Below, in pieces: positions 43,246 to 54,111 of a DNA stretch of 64,000 nt; the stretch's first letter is position 1; every line of letters starts with the position of its first letter. The stretch is taken from the NCBI GenBank assembly GCA_022457155.1, contig JAJGOT010000134.1:1481001-1545000 (forward strand), in the 5' to 3' direction. The DNA comes from Cladopsammia gracilis (lineage: Eukaryota > Cnidaria > Anthozoa > Scleractinia > Dendrophylliidae). The notes under the pieces are model-generated. The model was not told the origin of the DNA and did no database searches. It saw nothing but the letters and a program-made list of their open reading frames with translations. The translations under genes and the position numbers were made by a program.

Positions 43246-44258
43246 GAGAAGTAGAAGACGGCTAAATTTCCACCACCCCTCCTCCTTTGCAACGATTTTC
43301 GTGGCCATACACTAAAGGGATAGTAGAGCGATCGAGAGCGAAGCAAGCGAGCGCACGCGAAAAAAAGAAAATCGCCCGCGAACCTACCCGCGCGATGCTT
43401 CTCCACTCTCCGCGCGTAACGGAGCTACCGATTTAAATTGGTACGGACACAAAAATCTTGTAAAAGTATTATCCATACAAACAATTCTGTTCTCCGGAAC
43501 TTTTTACAGGTTTCTTTCTGTTACGAACTTAATGGTACAATCAGAAGCCATCTTGTTTGCGCGCGCTGGGCAGTACCAGCAAGCAAGTTAAAAAGGGACT
43601 GCTTATATATTCTAAACATCGAAGGAATATTTCATTAAACGTGTCGCAACATACAATTATAATTGTCGTTTGCGGTTGACGATTATTGTAATCAATGAAC
43701 GTTAAATCGCTGGAGTCAAAAACGTTTTTAAAATCATCTAATATTCACAGTTTAAATAATAATTGACTTAGTGCAAAAACTCTTGCTGTTTGGGTTTATT
43801 TGTTCTGAACTGTTGTAACTTGTTATAACCTGTTCTAGCCAAACAAAACACAAGCGCGAGCATGCTGATATTATAGCCATTTATGGCATGTTACTTAGCA
43901 ACGTTGGCAACGGGCTTATCCAGTTCAACCAATGACAAAACTTGCGTAAACGCTTCCTTGAGGTGGGAAAATTAAAATCAAAACGCGTAAAACGCTTCTT
44001 GACGAATGTTCCCCTGTGTTAAAATTCATAAATTCTCTAGTCGAGAACTAATCAAATGGTTTTGTCAAACGTTCTTGCGTTTTAAAAACAGCGAGAGCGG
44101 GCTTAAATTATGATGACACAAACGAGCAATTATTACGTGAAAGGTAAATGATAATAAACGAACTTCGACATAATGAAGTTATCGAATTTCTTAAAGCTGG
44201 AACTTTGACCCGTCATTTGTTCACGATTTGGTTAAATATTTTTATTTACACAAAATCT
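43246..44258. other. Intergenic region upstream of the coiled-coil gene
   Basis: A short CpG-rich segment at 43320-43425 (GCGAGCGCACGCG, CGCGCGATG) may be a promoter-type region. The remainder is AT-rich with no supported gene. Confidence 0.4.
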
Positions 44259-45173
44259 ATGGCTGATCAAAGACGAAGTCGAGACACTTCATATGGTGTG
44301 CATGACGAGTATCCGGAAGATCTAGAATATCGGGATTCCGAAGAAGAAATCTTTAAAGGCCTATTTACACGCTGCGATTTTTTTGTCGTGCCGATTTGTC
44401 GGCCCCGAGAAATCGTGAAGCAAATCGGCGCGTGTAAATGGCGACTCGATGCGCGCGCGATTTCAGTCCGACATGTCGGCCGATTCGGAAAAAATCTGTG
44501 ATCGCTTCACAGATTTTCGCGTGTCGGGCCCGATTTTAAGAACGAAAACGCAATCTGGACAAGAAATCACGCAAAACAAATTATATCTGCAGTATTTAAA
44601 CTAACAACAACCTAAATAACCTATTGGATATCATTTGTTTTTCAAGAAGTTCTTAGCAGAAAAGTTTTGAAATAAAAAAAAGTTCATGTACGATGCTTGC
44701 ACTGTACAAAGAGCGCGCGCACGATTTGTCGTGGCCGACAAATCGGCCCGACAAATCGCAGCGTGTAAATAGGCCTTTACCCTACTAGTAACGAAGCCTC
44801 ACGAGTGGATATCGATCAACCACGGACAAGTCGCGAGGGTTCGGTGGCTTCGAATTTTTACCGAGTTCATGATGGAACAAGGGATGCGAATCGACGCGAT
44901 GACTACATTCAAGACTTGCATCGCGCTTTGGACAAACAAGATGAAGAGATTAAGGAACTGAACACGCAACTGAAAGATCTGAGAAGGGAATGCCGCGAGT
45001 ACTTCTCGAGTTTAGAGGAGAAGCTGAACTGCTTCGAAGAGAAAGTCGATTTAGTTCTAAATTTAGTTTCTTCATGGACGCATCATCCGTCCAGAGATCG
45101 CAGATGTCGAGGATTTTGCACCAAGAGATCAAGGGCATCAGAGTTGGTTCAAGAAATTGAAATCTCTATTTAG
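44259..45173 (+). pseudogene. Coiled-coil protein gene interrupted by a MITE
   Basis: ATG at 44259 opens MADQRRSRDTSYGVHDEYPE..DSEEEIF, then the 424-bp MITE at 44355-44778 interrupts it. Beyond it an open frame gives PTSNEASRVDIDQPRTSREG, and a heptad-like charged region IQDLHRALDKQDEEIKELN...FEEKVDLVLNLV (a probable coiled coil of about 50 residues), ending at TAG 45173. Simple removal of the MITE with a short target duplication does not restore the same phase, so either the gene is broken, there is a further indel, or splicing joins the parts. No catalytic domain. Not recognised further. Confidence 0.5.
44355..44778. mobile_element. MITE with AAAGGCCTATTTACACGC ends
   Basis: Ends AAAGGCCTATTTACACGCTG and complement. 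Sub-terminal GATTTGTCGG/CCGACAAATC motifs occur four or more times on both sides (44386-44490, 44515-44530, 44728-44762). Inserted in the coding region of the preceding entry. Confidence 0.85.
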
Positions 45174-45274
45174 CCAGTAGAAATTGTTTTTTATAAAATG
45201 AGATGCCTGAAATGCAGTTTGCAGACTGTCCAACCTTTTAGGCATGGAAAATTGGGATAAAGTAGAATTGAGAT

Positions 45275-45345
45275 GGAGTGGCCGAGCGCCGAAGGCGCGA
45301 GCCGCTAGGGGGTCTGGGGGCATGCCCCCCACCACCTTTCCCCCC
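45275..45345. repeat. GC palindromic cassette
   Basis: GCGCCGAAGGCGCGAGCCGC, then GGGGGCATGCCCCCC, followed by a C tract. A closely related cassette lies at 52955-53015 beside the hAT remnant, so this is probably a solo end of the same kind of element. Confidence 0.55.
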
Positions 45346-45587
45346 CCCCCCCCCCCAAATAAAATTTTGAAATCTTGATGCTCTGAAAGACCATTTCTAG
45401 TGTTCTGAGACGATAATTTCTGTCAAAAATAATATATTTTCATAGTCACATTGATTATCCATGCAGGATATTTTTTTCTGGTTTCGTTGCAATGCAGGAT
45501 TTTTTTTTCTTAAATTTTTGTTTTGCAGGATTTTTTTTGTTTTTGGACTCCCCTCCCCTTCACATTTCTAATGGTGCATTCCTTAAC

Positions 45588-45862
45588 TCCCAAGAGTGCC
45601 GGCCAAAAATCAAAATTCAAGAAAAATTCCAAATTTCATTTTGTAAAATATTGAAAAACAAATGGTACCATGCAAAAGTACTGCTGAAGAGGTTTCATTT
45701 GAATGGTCACAACATAGGATTTCATCCACAGACTCAAAAGTTAGAACAAATGGTACCATGCAAAAGTACTGCTGAAGAGGTTTCATTTGAATGGTCACTC
45801 CATAGGATTTCCTCAACAGACTGAAAAGTTCATGTCTCCATAACTGACTCTGGGAGTGAAAG
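45588..45862. mobile_element. Short form of the 88-bp-satellite element (reverse)
   Basis: Ends about CTCCCAAGAGTGCC and GACTCTGGGAGTG enclose two copies of the 88-bp unit, inverted relative to the long array at 50373-51815. The flanking segments match the flanks of the long array, so both are one element type with different repeat numbers. Confidence 0.8.
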
Positions 45863-46267
45863 GGTTAATGAGGCCCTGATAGTTTTTCATTTTTCACTTG
45901 TTAATTGAACCCAAGTATAGCATCGTAAACAAATAACAATGTAGCTGAATTGTTGTTGCACAATGCAGAAATAAGCCAATCAGTTTATATGACCACATCA
46001 GAACACACTGAGCAATAGACAGTAGACAAAGAACAGACTGCAAATTTGTCCTTAAATTTGTAAATTATCAGAGGCTTTGCCTTGTAAATATATTCAAGTT
46101 AAATGATTGATTCTTCCATTAAAAAAACTGTTACACAAAGGACATTATTTTTTCAGCACAAGAACGTTGGATGTTAGTAAAAGATGTGTAGTTTATGAGG
46201 CGCATAGGAGATTCCCATTCCAACTTAGCGACTTTCGTTTAGTAAATGTGTATTTATATCTAGTCTT
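45863..46267. other. Unassigned AT-rich sequence
   Basis: No supported gene or repeat seen. Confidence 0.4.
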
Positions 46268-46755
46268 TAAAGCGCACCTAACCCCCATTTTTTTTTCTTT
46301 TAATCTACTCAATGTACGTTGAAAAGTCGAATAATGAAATTTTCTTGTTTTTAACGTCGCGTTATTGAGTTATAGCAGAAGCTTATCACGTATGAGCTTC
46401 TGGTTATAGAGAATGCTAATTAGATTAGGTCAAATCAAGACTTTACCATTATTTCTACTTCAATTTACAATACGCAGTTCACAGCTTAAGGATAATCAGT
46501 TTAAGAAATACTAAATAAAATCTGTTAATAGTCAATTGATTTGTAAAAAATATTACTTGGAGGTGGAAACAAGTAGTTGTATAACAAACGATTCTTGATT
46601 TGACGTCATCTTATTAACATTTTGTAAATTCAAACCTCTATAATTCACTAACACAACGTCAAAACAAGAAATATTTTTAAACTATTCAACTTTTCAACGT
46701 ACATAGAATTGATTAAGCGAAAAAAAACAATTTTGGGTTTAGGTGCACTTTAAAA
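46268..46755. mobile_element. 488-bp MITE
   Basis: Ends TTTAAAGCGCACCTAA and TTAGGTGCACTTTAAA, extending inward (CAATGTACGTTGAAAAGT / ACTTTTCAACGTACAT). No ORF. Confidence 0.8.
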
Positions 46756-47414
46756 CTAACACCGACTCTGATGTTTATGTGTGTTAATGAACGTTTTTCT
46801 CGCATTTGTCCAATGTCAGTTTTCAAATGAATAAATTCGTTCAAATGAGTAAATATTGTTTTCCAAGAAACAAGAACATCGATTCGGATTAGAGCTATTT
46901 TTCATTTGCTGGTAATAACTACACACAGCAAATAAACATAGATAATTCAAACAATTTCTGGTGCAAATAAACCATATAATAGGCGCCGGATGACTTATTC
47001 CATCAGTACCAAAGGCGAATCAACCTTTCTGTATTTGTCTTTTGCGATAATAATTGACAAAATATAGAATTAAAAAAGCGAACGGTCTAAGACCGTAGGC
47101 AATACGTATTTAAATTAAAACTAGGCCCGCAACGCGTACATCTGTCTACCTGTCATCAAATAATACAATGCGTTGATATTTGGCATCGCTTAATATCGTG
47201 TACTTCATGTAGTACGTAGTGTAAATCTATCAGTAAATCAATAAGTAAAACAGTAAATAGTTTAAGACAGACGAAAACTGTCTGCTTTTGTTTCTATAGT
47301 CAATGCACTAATCAACTCGAGAGTCTCGTTAAAAACAATTTCCGATAAAGCGGTCATAAGCTAAGCTGTTTTATAGTAGAAAGAAAACAATCCTTAAAAT
47401 CTCTTTGGAATTGT
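46756..47414. other. 3' flank of the HMGL/EF-hand gene
   Basis: No gene seen. Probably 3' UTR and intergenic sequence. Confidence 0.4.
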
Positions 47415-50400
47415 TTATTCCGTGTTCTGCATAAGAACCACATCCTGCATGGCGGGGATGAGGCCTTTGCGGAAGGCAATTGATAGCAGCTCTTCTGCAG
47501 TCGTGATTTCAGGGTACTGCCGAATGGCCCACTTCAGGTACAATGCAAACTCCGTCCAATCCACCTTTCCATCTTTATCCATATCAATTGCTTTCAAAGC
47601 ACGTCTTGTATCATCGCACCGATAGCAGCTAAAGTACGGTGCCATGAAGCCATTGTAGAATGAATCGAACTCCAACTCGTCGTCTCCCTGGCTTTCCTCT
47701 CTGAGATCCCATTCATCCCACATCTCTCGAATTTCGTCGATCAATTTTTGTGCCTGGGCCTCAGGAACCTCCTTTGCAATTACGTCTGCCATCTTATCGG
47801 TTTGTTGACCACCAGACTTGTCAAACAGCATTGCGAGACCAACTGCACTCATGTATTCTTCCTTTATATTGTTATGAAGGTCTTCCAACATTTGCTCCTT
47901 CATTCTCTGGCCTCTTTCTAACGTGAACTGGGGATCCTCGCCAAACAGATGTTTCAATCTTTCAGTGATCATTTTAGGTGTTGCCAAGGTGGTTATTCGC
48001 ATGGCAGGCTTCTCGCCAAAGAACTTGGCAACATCAAACTCTTGCTTGTCTGGCAGGAAGTTGGGTATTCCGAGAACCATGTCCAGGGCTCGTTCACCAT
48101 ACACAACCTGAGTGGCATGGGGCTCAGTCCCAGTTGTGATCCTGGTTATCTCTTGAGCGGCTTTACGGAGGTATGTACAGTTGAACTGTTGCAGAACTTG
48201 TTTGTTGCCAAGACGGACCAAGTTCATTATGGTCACGCTTGAACAAGCGTGGCCAATGGCGGCACCTTTGATCAAGCTAGCCCAAATACCATCTGCTCCA
48301 CTGGCGAGGCATTCCAGTACAGTACTGTCTGCCATTCCCCACTGCTCATGAACATGTACCAACAGCTTTGCGTCCTTCCATCCACAAGCATCCATCTCTC
48401 TACGAACCGCCGCCGTCCAGACAGCGAGCTGTTGTGGCATGGATTTACCAGTTGGTTCTTCGTAAATCATTCCAAAGGGACGCTCATTTGATGGCAAAGA
48501 GGACAAGTAATGAACTACTTGGAAGATGCGTTCAGGCTTTTTCAACATACCTTCTGGAAAGTCACGCAGGTTGATGAATATGCGAGAATCTTTGGAAAGA
48601 TTTTCACGAATCCACCTCATTCGATCAGACAAAAGCTTGTTGACGGTGTCGGGTTGGAATTTTTCGTAGTCGATCCCACTGTAGACCACGTCCATCTCGA
48701 CTATGGCGTTTATGATGCCGAATTTCTTCATCTTCTTCAAACCGATGGGGATAGTTTCGGTATCAGGCACCTTATCTTTGTCGACAGATTCAATGAGCTC
48801 CGTGAAGGCGTAAAATTTGCTGAAGTCTTCACCCTCTTCTTTCAGTTGACGACAGAATGTGTCACCCAAACGAGTCATGTGGTTAAACGAGGCAACAATT
48901 ATGTGCTGGAAGCCAGCTTCTTTCACCTACAGATCATAAGGAAAACATTTAAAGTCATGTTACTGAGTTCTCGCATGTTATCAAGTTTACAAGCCGACTA
49001 TTTGAGTGTTCGCACCTTACCAAAGAAAAGAGCTGAGAAAAAGGGGTAAGAAGAGGAGAGACGAGAAAAAAGGAAGAGAAGATGAAATAAGGGAAGACAA
49101 AAAGGAAGGAAAGGGAATGAAAGGGTAAAGAAAAGGCAAGAGAAGACAACAGAGGAGAAGAAAAGAGATAAGAGAAATCAAAGGGTCCTACGAGACAACT
49201 CGTGGATACGAAACAACCTTCGGACCCTCCCCTCTCTTATCCGTTTATTTTTTTGCTCCACCGACTCCCCCCCCCCCCCCCCCAATTCCACCATCTGCAT
49301 CCAACTCGCCTCCACTCTCCAACTCTGTCCCCATGGATAAAGCAAGTTACCATTACCTAGGCACACTTTATGTGCAAACCTTATGTACTGGTCTGCGGAA
49401 TTACCAAGAAAAGTTAATAGAGTTCTAAAGTGTGACGTCACAAAAACTAAAATTTGTGAAATTATGGGATTTGATTTGATGTTCGGAAAGGGCATGGCAA
49501 AAAATACCTGCTTGCCAAAAATCAGCATCTTATTGCAATTTTGGGGTGAGATATTGGCACCGTTATGCTCTGATGACTCCATACAAATCCTAATTTTGGC
49601 CTCTGTTCATTACGTAATGAATATCTAATCAAATCCCATAATTTCACAAATTTAGTTTTTGTGACGTCACACTTTAGCACTCTATAGCTGATAGTAGAAA
49701 GAAAATTTGTAAGTTGCAATCCATTTCCATCCAGGCCATCTGCAGCCCAAGACACTTATTTTTTAATTTACCCTTAGAGCACATGAAGTAGAATAATTTT
49801 AAACAAAACTGGACCATTATGTTTGTTTTTCACTGATATAAATAGGTCTTTTAATTTTAAGAGGATCTATTAAACTCTGGCAGGCTGGCGGTTTAAGCCA
49901 TTTTTTAGTGTCGGTTTGCGGGTACATTCGTATTTATCTGGCGGTTTACAGTCAAGAATTATCGGCGGTTTCGGTCTTGAGGAAAAAAACAAAGCGGATT
50001 GCGGTCTAGGAAGAACAAACTATGGCGGTTTGCGGACTGTGCGACACCCTACAATAGACCCTCTTTTAAGTTACACTAAAAATGGTAACATAGTCCTTAA
50101 TTGGTAGAAACATTGAACATTCAGCGTCAAGTTAAAAGAGTCTTCAGGAGAGAGTCATTTATCGATTACTTCCAAAATTCCACTTTCTTTGAGTCCTTTC
50201 ACGATGATTTCTTTTGATACTTCACTCATTGCATATCATAATAGGGGCATACTAAACGAATACTAATACTAAACTCCGACCTGGGGCCTTCTTGTTGTTC
50301 AAAACTGGCGGCATAAATACCCCTCGATAAGGCTGCCAAAATACTCTTATCGCTTGATATCAACCCTTTTCCTCCTGGAGACAGTTATAGCCGGAGACAT

Positions 50401-52485
50401 GTAATGTAGTTCTAACTTTTGAGTCTGTGGATGAAATCCTATGGTGTGACCATTCAAATGAAACCTCTTCAGCAGTACTTTTACATCGTACCATTTGTTC
50501 TAACTTTTGAGTCTGGTGATGAAATCCTATGGTGTGACCATTCAAATGAAACCTCTCCAGCAATACTTTTGCATGGTACCATTTGTTCTAACTTTTGAGT
50601 CTGTGGATGAAATCCTATGGTGTGACCATTGAAATGAAACCTCTTCAGCAGTACTTTTGCATGGCACCATTTGTTCTAACTTTTGAGTCTGTGGATGAAA
50701 TCCTATGGTGTGACCATTCAAATGAAACCTCTTCAGCAGTAGTTTTGCATGGTACCATTTGTTCAAACGTTTGAGTCTGTGGATGAAATCCTATGGTGTG
50801 GCCATTGAAATAAAACCTCTTCAGCAGTACTTTTGCATGGCACCATTTGTTCTAACTTTTGAGTCTGTGGATGAAATCCTATGGTGTGACCATTGAAATG
50901 AAACCTCTTCAGCAGTACTTTTGCATGGTACCATTTGTTCTAACTTTTAAGTCTGTTGATGAAATCCTATGGTGTGACCATTCAAATGAAACCTCTTCAG
51001 CAGTAGTTTTGCATGGTACCATTTGTTCAAACGTTTGAGTCTGTGGATGAAATCCTATGGTGTGGCCATTGAAATAAAACCTCTTCAGCAGTACTTTTGC
51101 ATGGCACCATTTGTTCTAACTTTTGAGTCTGTGGATGAAATCCTATGGTGTGACCATTGAAATGAAACCTCTTCAGCAGTACTTTTGCATGGTACCATTT
51201 GTTCTAACTTTTAAGTCTGTTGATGAAATCCTATGGTGTGACCATTGAAATGAAACCTCTTCAGCAGTAGTTTTGCATGGTACCATTTGTTCAAACGTTT
51301 GAGTCTGTGGATGAAATCCTATGTTGTGACCATTCAAATGAAACCTCTTCAGCAGTACTTTTACATCGTACCATTTGTTCTAACTTTTGAGTCTGTGGAT
51401 GAAATCCTATATGGTGTGACCATTCAAATGAAACCTCTCCAGCAGTACTTTTGCACGGTACCATTTGTTCTAACTTTTGAGTCTGTGGATGAAATCCTAT
51501 GGTGTGACCATTCAAATGAAACCTCTTCAGCAGTACTTTTGCATGGTACCATTTGTTCTAACTTTTGAGTCTGTTGATGAAATCCTATGGTGTGACCATT
51601 GAAATGAAACCTCTTCAGCAGTACTTTTGCATGGTACCATTTGTTCTAACTTTTGAAGCTGTTGATGAAATCCTATGGTGTGACCATTCAAATGAAACCT
51701 CTTCAGTAGTACTTTTGCATGGTACCATTTGTTCTAACTTTTGAGTCTGTTGATGAAATCCTATGGTGTAACCATTCAAATGAAATTTGGGATCTTTCTT
51801 GAATTTTGATTTTTGCACTCGCGCGCGCGACTCACCTCTCTATATATTTTCCACTTGTTTTCAATGGTATGACCTCGAAGCTGTCCCACAGTGCTCTCTC
51901 GAAGGGAATTGTCCAAAACGAAAAGCTCTGATTCCCTAAGTACCTTAAGTTTCTCATCGTATTCTTGGAATTCCTTGTTCATGCGTGCAATTTGCTTCTG
52001 GAATGACATGACTGTACTGGTTGAATCGGTAAGCTTAAAAAAATGAAAGAGAATGAAAGGAGATTAAAAAAAATCGTTAGTAAACTGTTACCGGCACTTA
52101 TGTTTAAGTAATGCTCCACATAAGAAGTATAGTAAACTTCATTGTTCTGCGGCATTGGCTCTTTCCCACATAGAATATCTTTGGTTTCAAGAATAGAGGA
52201 GGATCTGATGGTTCATAATGTAAAAATAAAGAAAATCCATTTGCATCAAACAAATTTTAGGAAATGTTCGTGCTTAACCAATCAGAATAGCAGAAGACAA
52301 TAGCTAATAATTTTGCTTCTTTGATGAAGTTCCCTAAATAAAATATCTTTTAAAACTTGCATGTTGTGCGATTGGGTCTCAAATTGGTCGGGACCTGTTT
52401 CTTTTCTACTTTCTTTTCCATTATTGGTGCTTATGGTGCTGCCCAACGAACTGGATGACTCTCTTGTTTTCCTACTGTGAATCAT
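47415..52485 (-). CDS. HMGL-like (pyruvate carboxyltransferase) domain protein with C-terminal EF-hand
   Basis: Proposed CDS: complement of 52357-52485, 51836-52033 and 47415-48926 (43 + 66 + 503 codons). The last two exons are well supported: donor GAG-GTGAGT after KWKIYRE and acceptor CTGTAG before VKEAGFQHI keep phase 0. The first exon is plausible but its donor (CAA-GTTTTA) is weak; the ATG at 52007-52009 (MSFQKQ) is an alternative start. DNSLRESTVGQLRGHT fits the N-terminal metal/substrate motif of the HMGL-like TIM barrel, and LLVHVHEQWGMADSTV plus the following GADGIWASL fit its HxH metal-binding and second signature motifs. The C-terminus has an EF-hand loop DMDKDGKVDWTEF with a flanking helix. 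It is probably a divalent-metal aldolase-type lyase or transferase; substrate unknown. The stop overlaps an AATAAA signal. Strongest protein-coding gene in the window. Confidence 0.85.
49419..49683. mobile_element. Intact MITE of family M
   Basis: 265 bp with ends AGAGTTCTAAAGTGTGACG and CGTCACACTTTAGCACTCT, flanked by AT on both sides. It is the uninterrupted relative of the element whose end forms the GPCR C-termini at 2162, 9735, 17299 and 30718. Confidence 0.88.
49867..50050. repeat. Degenerate GGCGGTTTGCGG repeat
   Basis: About six irregular GCGGTTT/GCGGATT motifs ending TGCGACACCC. It resembles in style the GGCGGGATGCGGGA and GTCTCGGA elements at 25.8-28.2 kb. Ends not resolved. Confidence 0.6.
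50373..51815. repeat. 88-bp satellite array (about 15-16 copies) within a mobile element
   Basis: Unit: ACTTTTGAGTCTGTGGATG ... CCTATGGTGTGACCATTCAA ... CTCTTCAGCAGTACTTTTGC ... GGTACCATTTGTTC. The variant TCAAACGTTTGAGTCTGTGG recurs at 50763, 51027 and 51291, exactly 264 bp apart, so part of the array is a trimer higher-order repeat. Flanks match the two-copy element at 45588-45862 in opposite orientation. ORFs here are artefacts of the repeat. Confidence 0.93.
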
Positions 52486-52907
52486 AACTGGACCAACAAG
52501 GCAAGGATTATTCCCATCCCTTCGATTTTTTTATAATTCTTAGGTGTTTTTATGAGACAACATTTATTGTCACAATGTCTTGCCTGAGGTAAACGTAGGA
52601 TCCACTGTTAACCCTTTTAAGCCCTAATATCAAAATTTAAATTCTCATTTCTTGTCCCTATACATTTCCTATAGAAGTAGTGGGACGAAATTGTTTGGAT
52701 ATCAAGAGAATTCATCTTGTGTGATTATGTCCTTAATTCTCATGACCATTTTGATTGATAAGGCATTGATATTACAAGGAGAAATTTGATGTTGATCACT
52801 CTTAGGGCTTAAAGGGTTAAGGGGCAGTACTGAAAAGGGTTGCAGCAAAACCTTGCTAGGTCATGTAACTGCCTATTTGGTGCAAGTACACAACTTGTAG
52901 GGACCGC
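52486..52907. other. 5' flank of the HMGL gene
   Basis: AT-rich, no gene seen. Contains an imperfect short inverted similarity around TTAACCCTTTTAAGCCCTAA (52610) and CTTAGGGCTTAAAGGGTTAA (52800), about 210 bp apart, which may bound a MITE. Confidence 0.45.
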
Positions 52908-52919
52908 GCAGCATATTTT

Positions 52920-53035
52920 CGATTGGGGGGGGGGCTAAATCAAATGCCATAGGCATTCGTAGCGCGCGCCGCAGGCGCTAGCCGTCTAGGGAGGTCCGGG
53001 GGCATGCTCCCCCGGGAAATTTTTATAATAAATGC
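52920..53035. repeat. GC palindromic cassette beside hAT remnant
   Basis: G tract, then GCGCGCGCCGCAGGCGC and GGGGGCATGCTCCCCC. Similar to 45275-45345. Lies about 230 bp downstream of the hAT stop codon, so probably the hAT element's 3' region. Confidence 0.55.
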
Positions 53036-53249
53036 TCCCAGAATGGCTAAAAATGCATCCCAATATACCAGACGCAGTGAATTATTTTATTATTTATCAG
53101 GCTAATAAATACCACCAAATTTGAACTTCAATAACAAAACATCGAACACAAGGAAAATCCCAATAATTACTTTTTAGCACATTGACAAATCTAAATCCGA
53201 GTAAATTTACCCAAAGTTGCGAAAACGGTTTTCATTTCGTTGGACAAAT

Positions 53250-53775
53250 TCATTCGCTACGTACATCTAGAAGCCGAATTTTATCTGTTCTTGCCTTGAG
53301 GGTATGCAATAAAGCCACATTATTAAAACGTTGTTGGTTCATGTTCGCACGCAACCACGTTTTCACTCTCCTTGCCGTGGAGAACGACCTTTCACCTGTA
53401 GCACTTGTTGCAGGATTCACCAACAGGAGTTTACAAATTACAATAACCTCACTTATCATGTGTCTCTCATGATCAGCAAGACTCTTAACCGCTTTCAAAA
53501 CATCGGCAAAGCAATTAATCTGTTCATCCTTGATCAAAACTTTCAAAATTTCGAGTTGGGAAAACAGATATCCAGTTCTTACATCGTCAGCATAATTTTC
53601 TTTCATGGAGTCCATTTGAGGATACGTCTTGCGAGTTAAAGGATACGTCTTGCGAGTTAAAAACACCTATCAGAAGAGACTCCATATTTGCATATGCTTT
53701 GAAACTAGGCTGATCAAAACGTTCTTCAATGGACGACACTATCAAATCTAGTGCTTCAAGGTAAATTCTTCAATA
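53250..53775 (-). pseudogene. hAT transposase C-terminal remnant
   Basis: Reverse-strand frame 53666-53250 carries the hAT C-terminal dimerisation motif (NPATSATGERSFSTARRVKT, then MNQQRFNNVALLHTL). Upstream, 53775-53660 continues the family in another frame (ALDLIVSSIEERFDQPSFKA), so a one-base frameshift lies in the T run near 53661. A 21-bp direct duplication (GGATACGTCTTGCGAG...) is at 53620-53661. N-terminal zinc finger and catalytic core are gone; inactive. Confidence 0.85.
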
Positions 53776-54111
53776 TACTTGCTCAGGAGTCGGTGGAATG
53801 GTTATCTGAACAGATCCCCACAAGAGTTGTGGGTTTCTGATGTAAGCAAACAAGTTCAACGACTTTTATAACAGAACTTAAGAGAAGACCTATAAGCCAT
53901 GTCCTACGAACGGCCGCCATATTGCATGTCCTAAAGGAAGAAATCAATTTACCGCTTACCACAACACTCACTGGCGAAAGTTTTCATTAATTATCGCATA
54001 TCTACAAGTCAGAGCAGTAAAACAGTAATTTTTCAATTGGGTAATTTTTTTTCCCAAAAATTATTGGGCGGGGGCTGAAGTCCCCCCCACCCTCCCGGCT
54101 CCGCGGTCCCT
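53776..54111. repeat. Repeat sequence truncating the neighbouring gene
   Basis: 54033-54111 reads as a GC-rich low-complexity repeat (GGGCGGGGGCTGAAGTCCC..., CCGCGGTCCC) that replaces the expected continuation of the gene on its right. The remainder shows nothing recognisable. Confidence 0.45.

Larger units (their letters stand above)
48927..51835 (-). other. Large intron loaded with repeats
   Basis: Between the two main HMGL exons. Contains a purine-rich strand stretch (49020-49180), a C tract at 49267-49283, an intact M-family MITE, GGCGGTTTGCGG sub-repeats and the 88-bp satellite, whose edge is about 20 bp from the donor site. Confidence 0.75.

Noticed and set aside
50360..51818. Several ORFs with repeated EQMVPCKSTAEEVSFEWS motifs
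   Set aside because: Both strands are open only because the 88-bp satellite lacks stops in some frames; no start or splice context.
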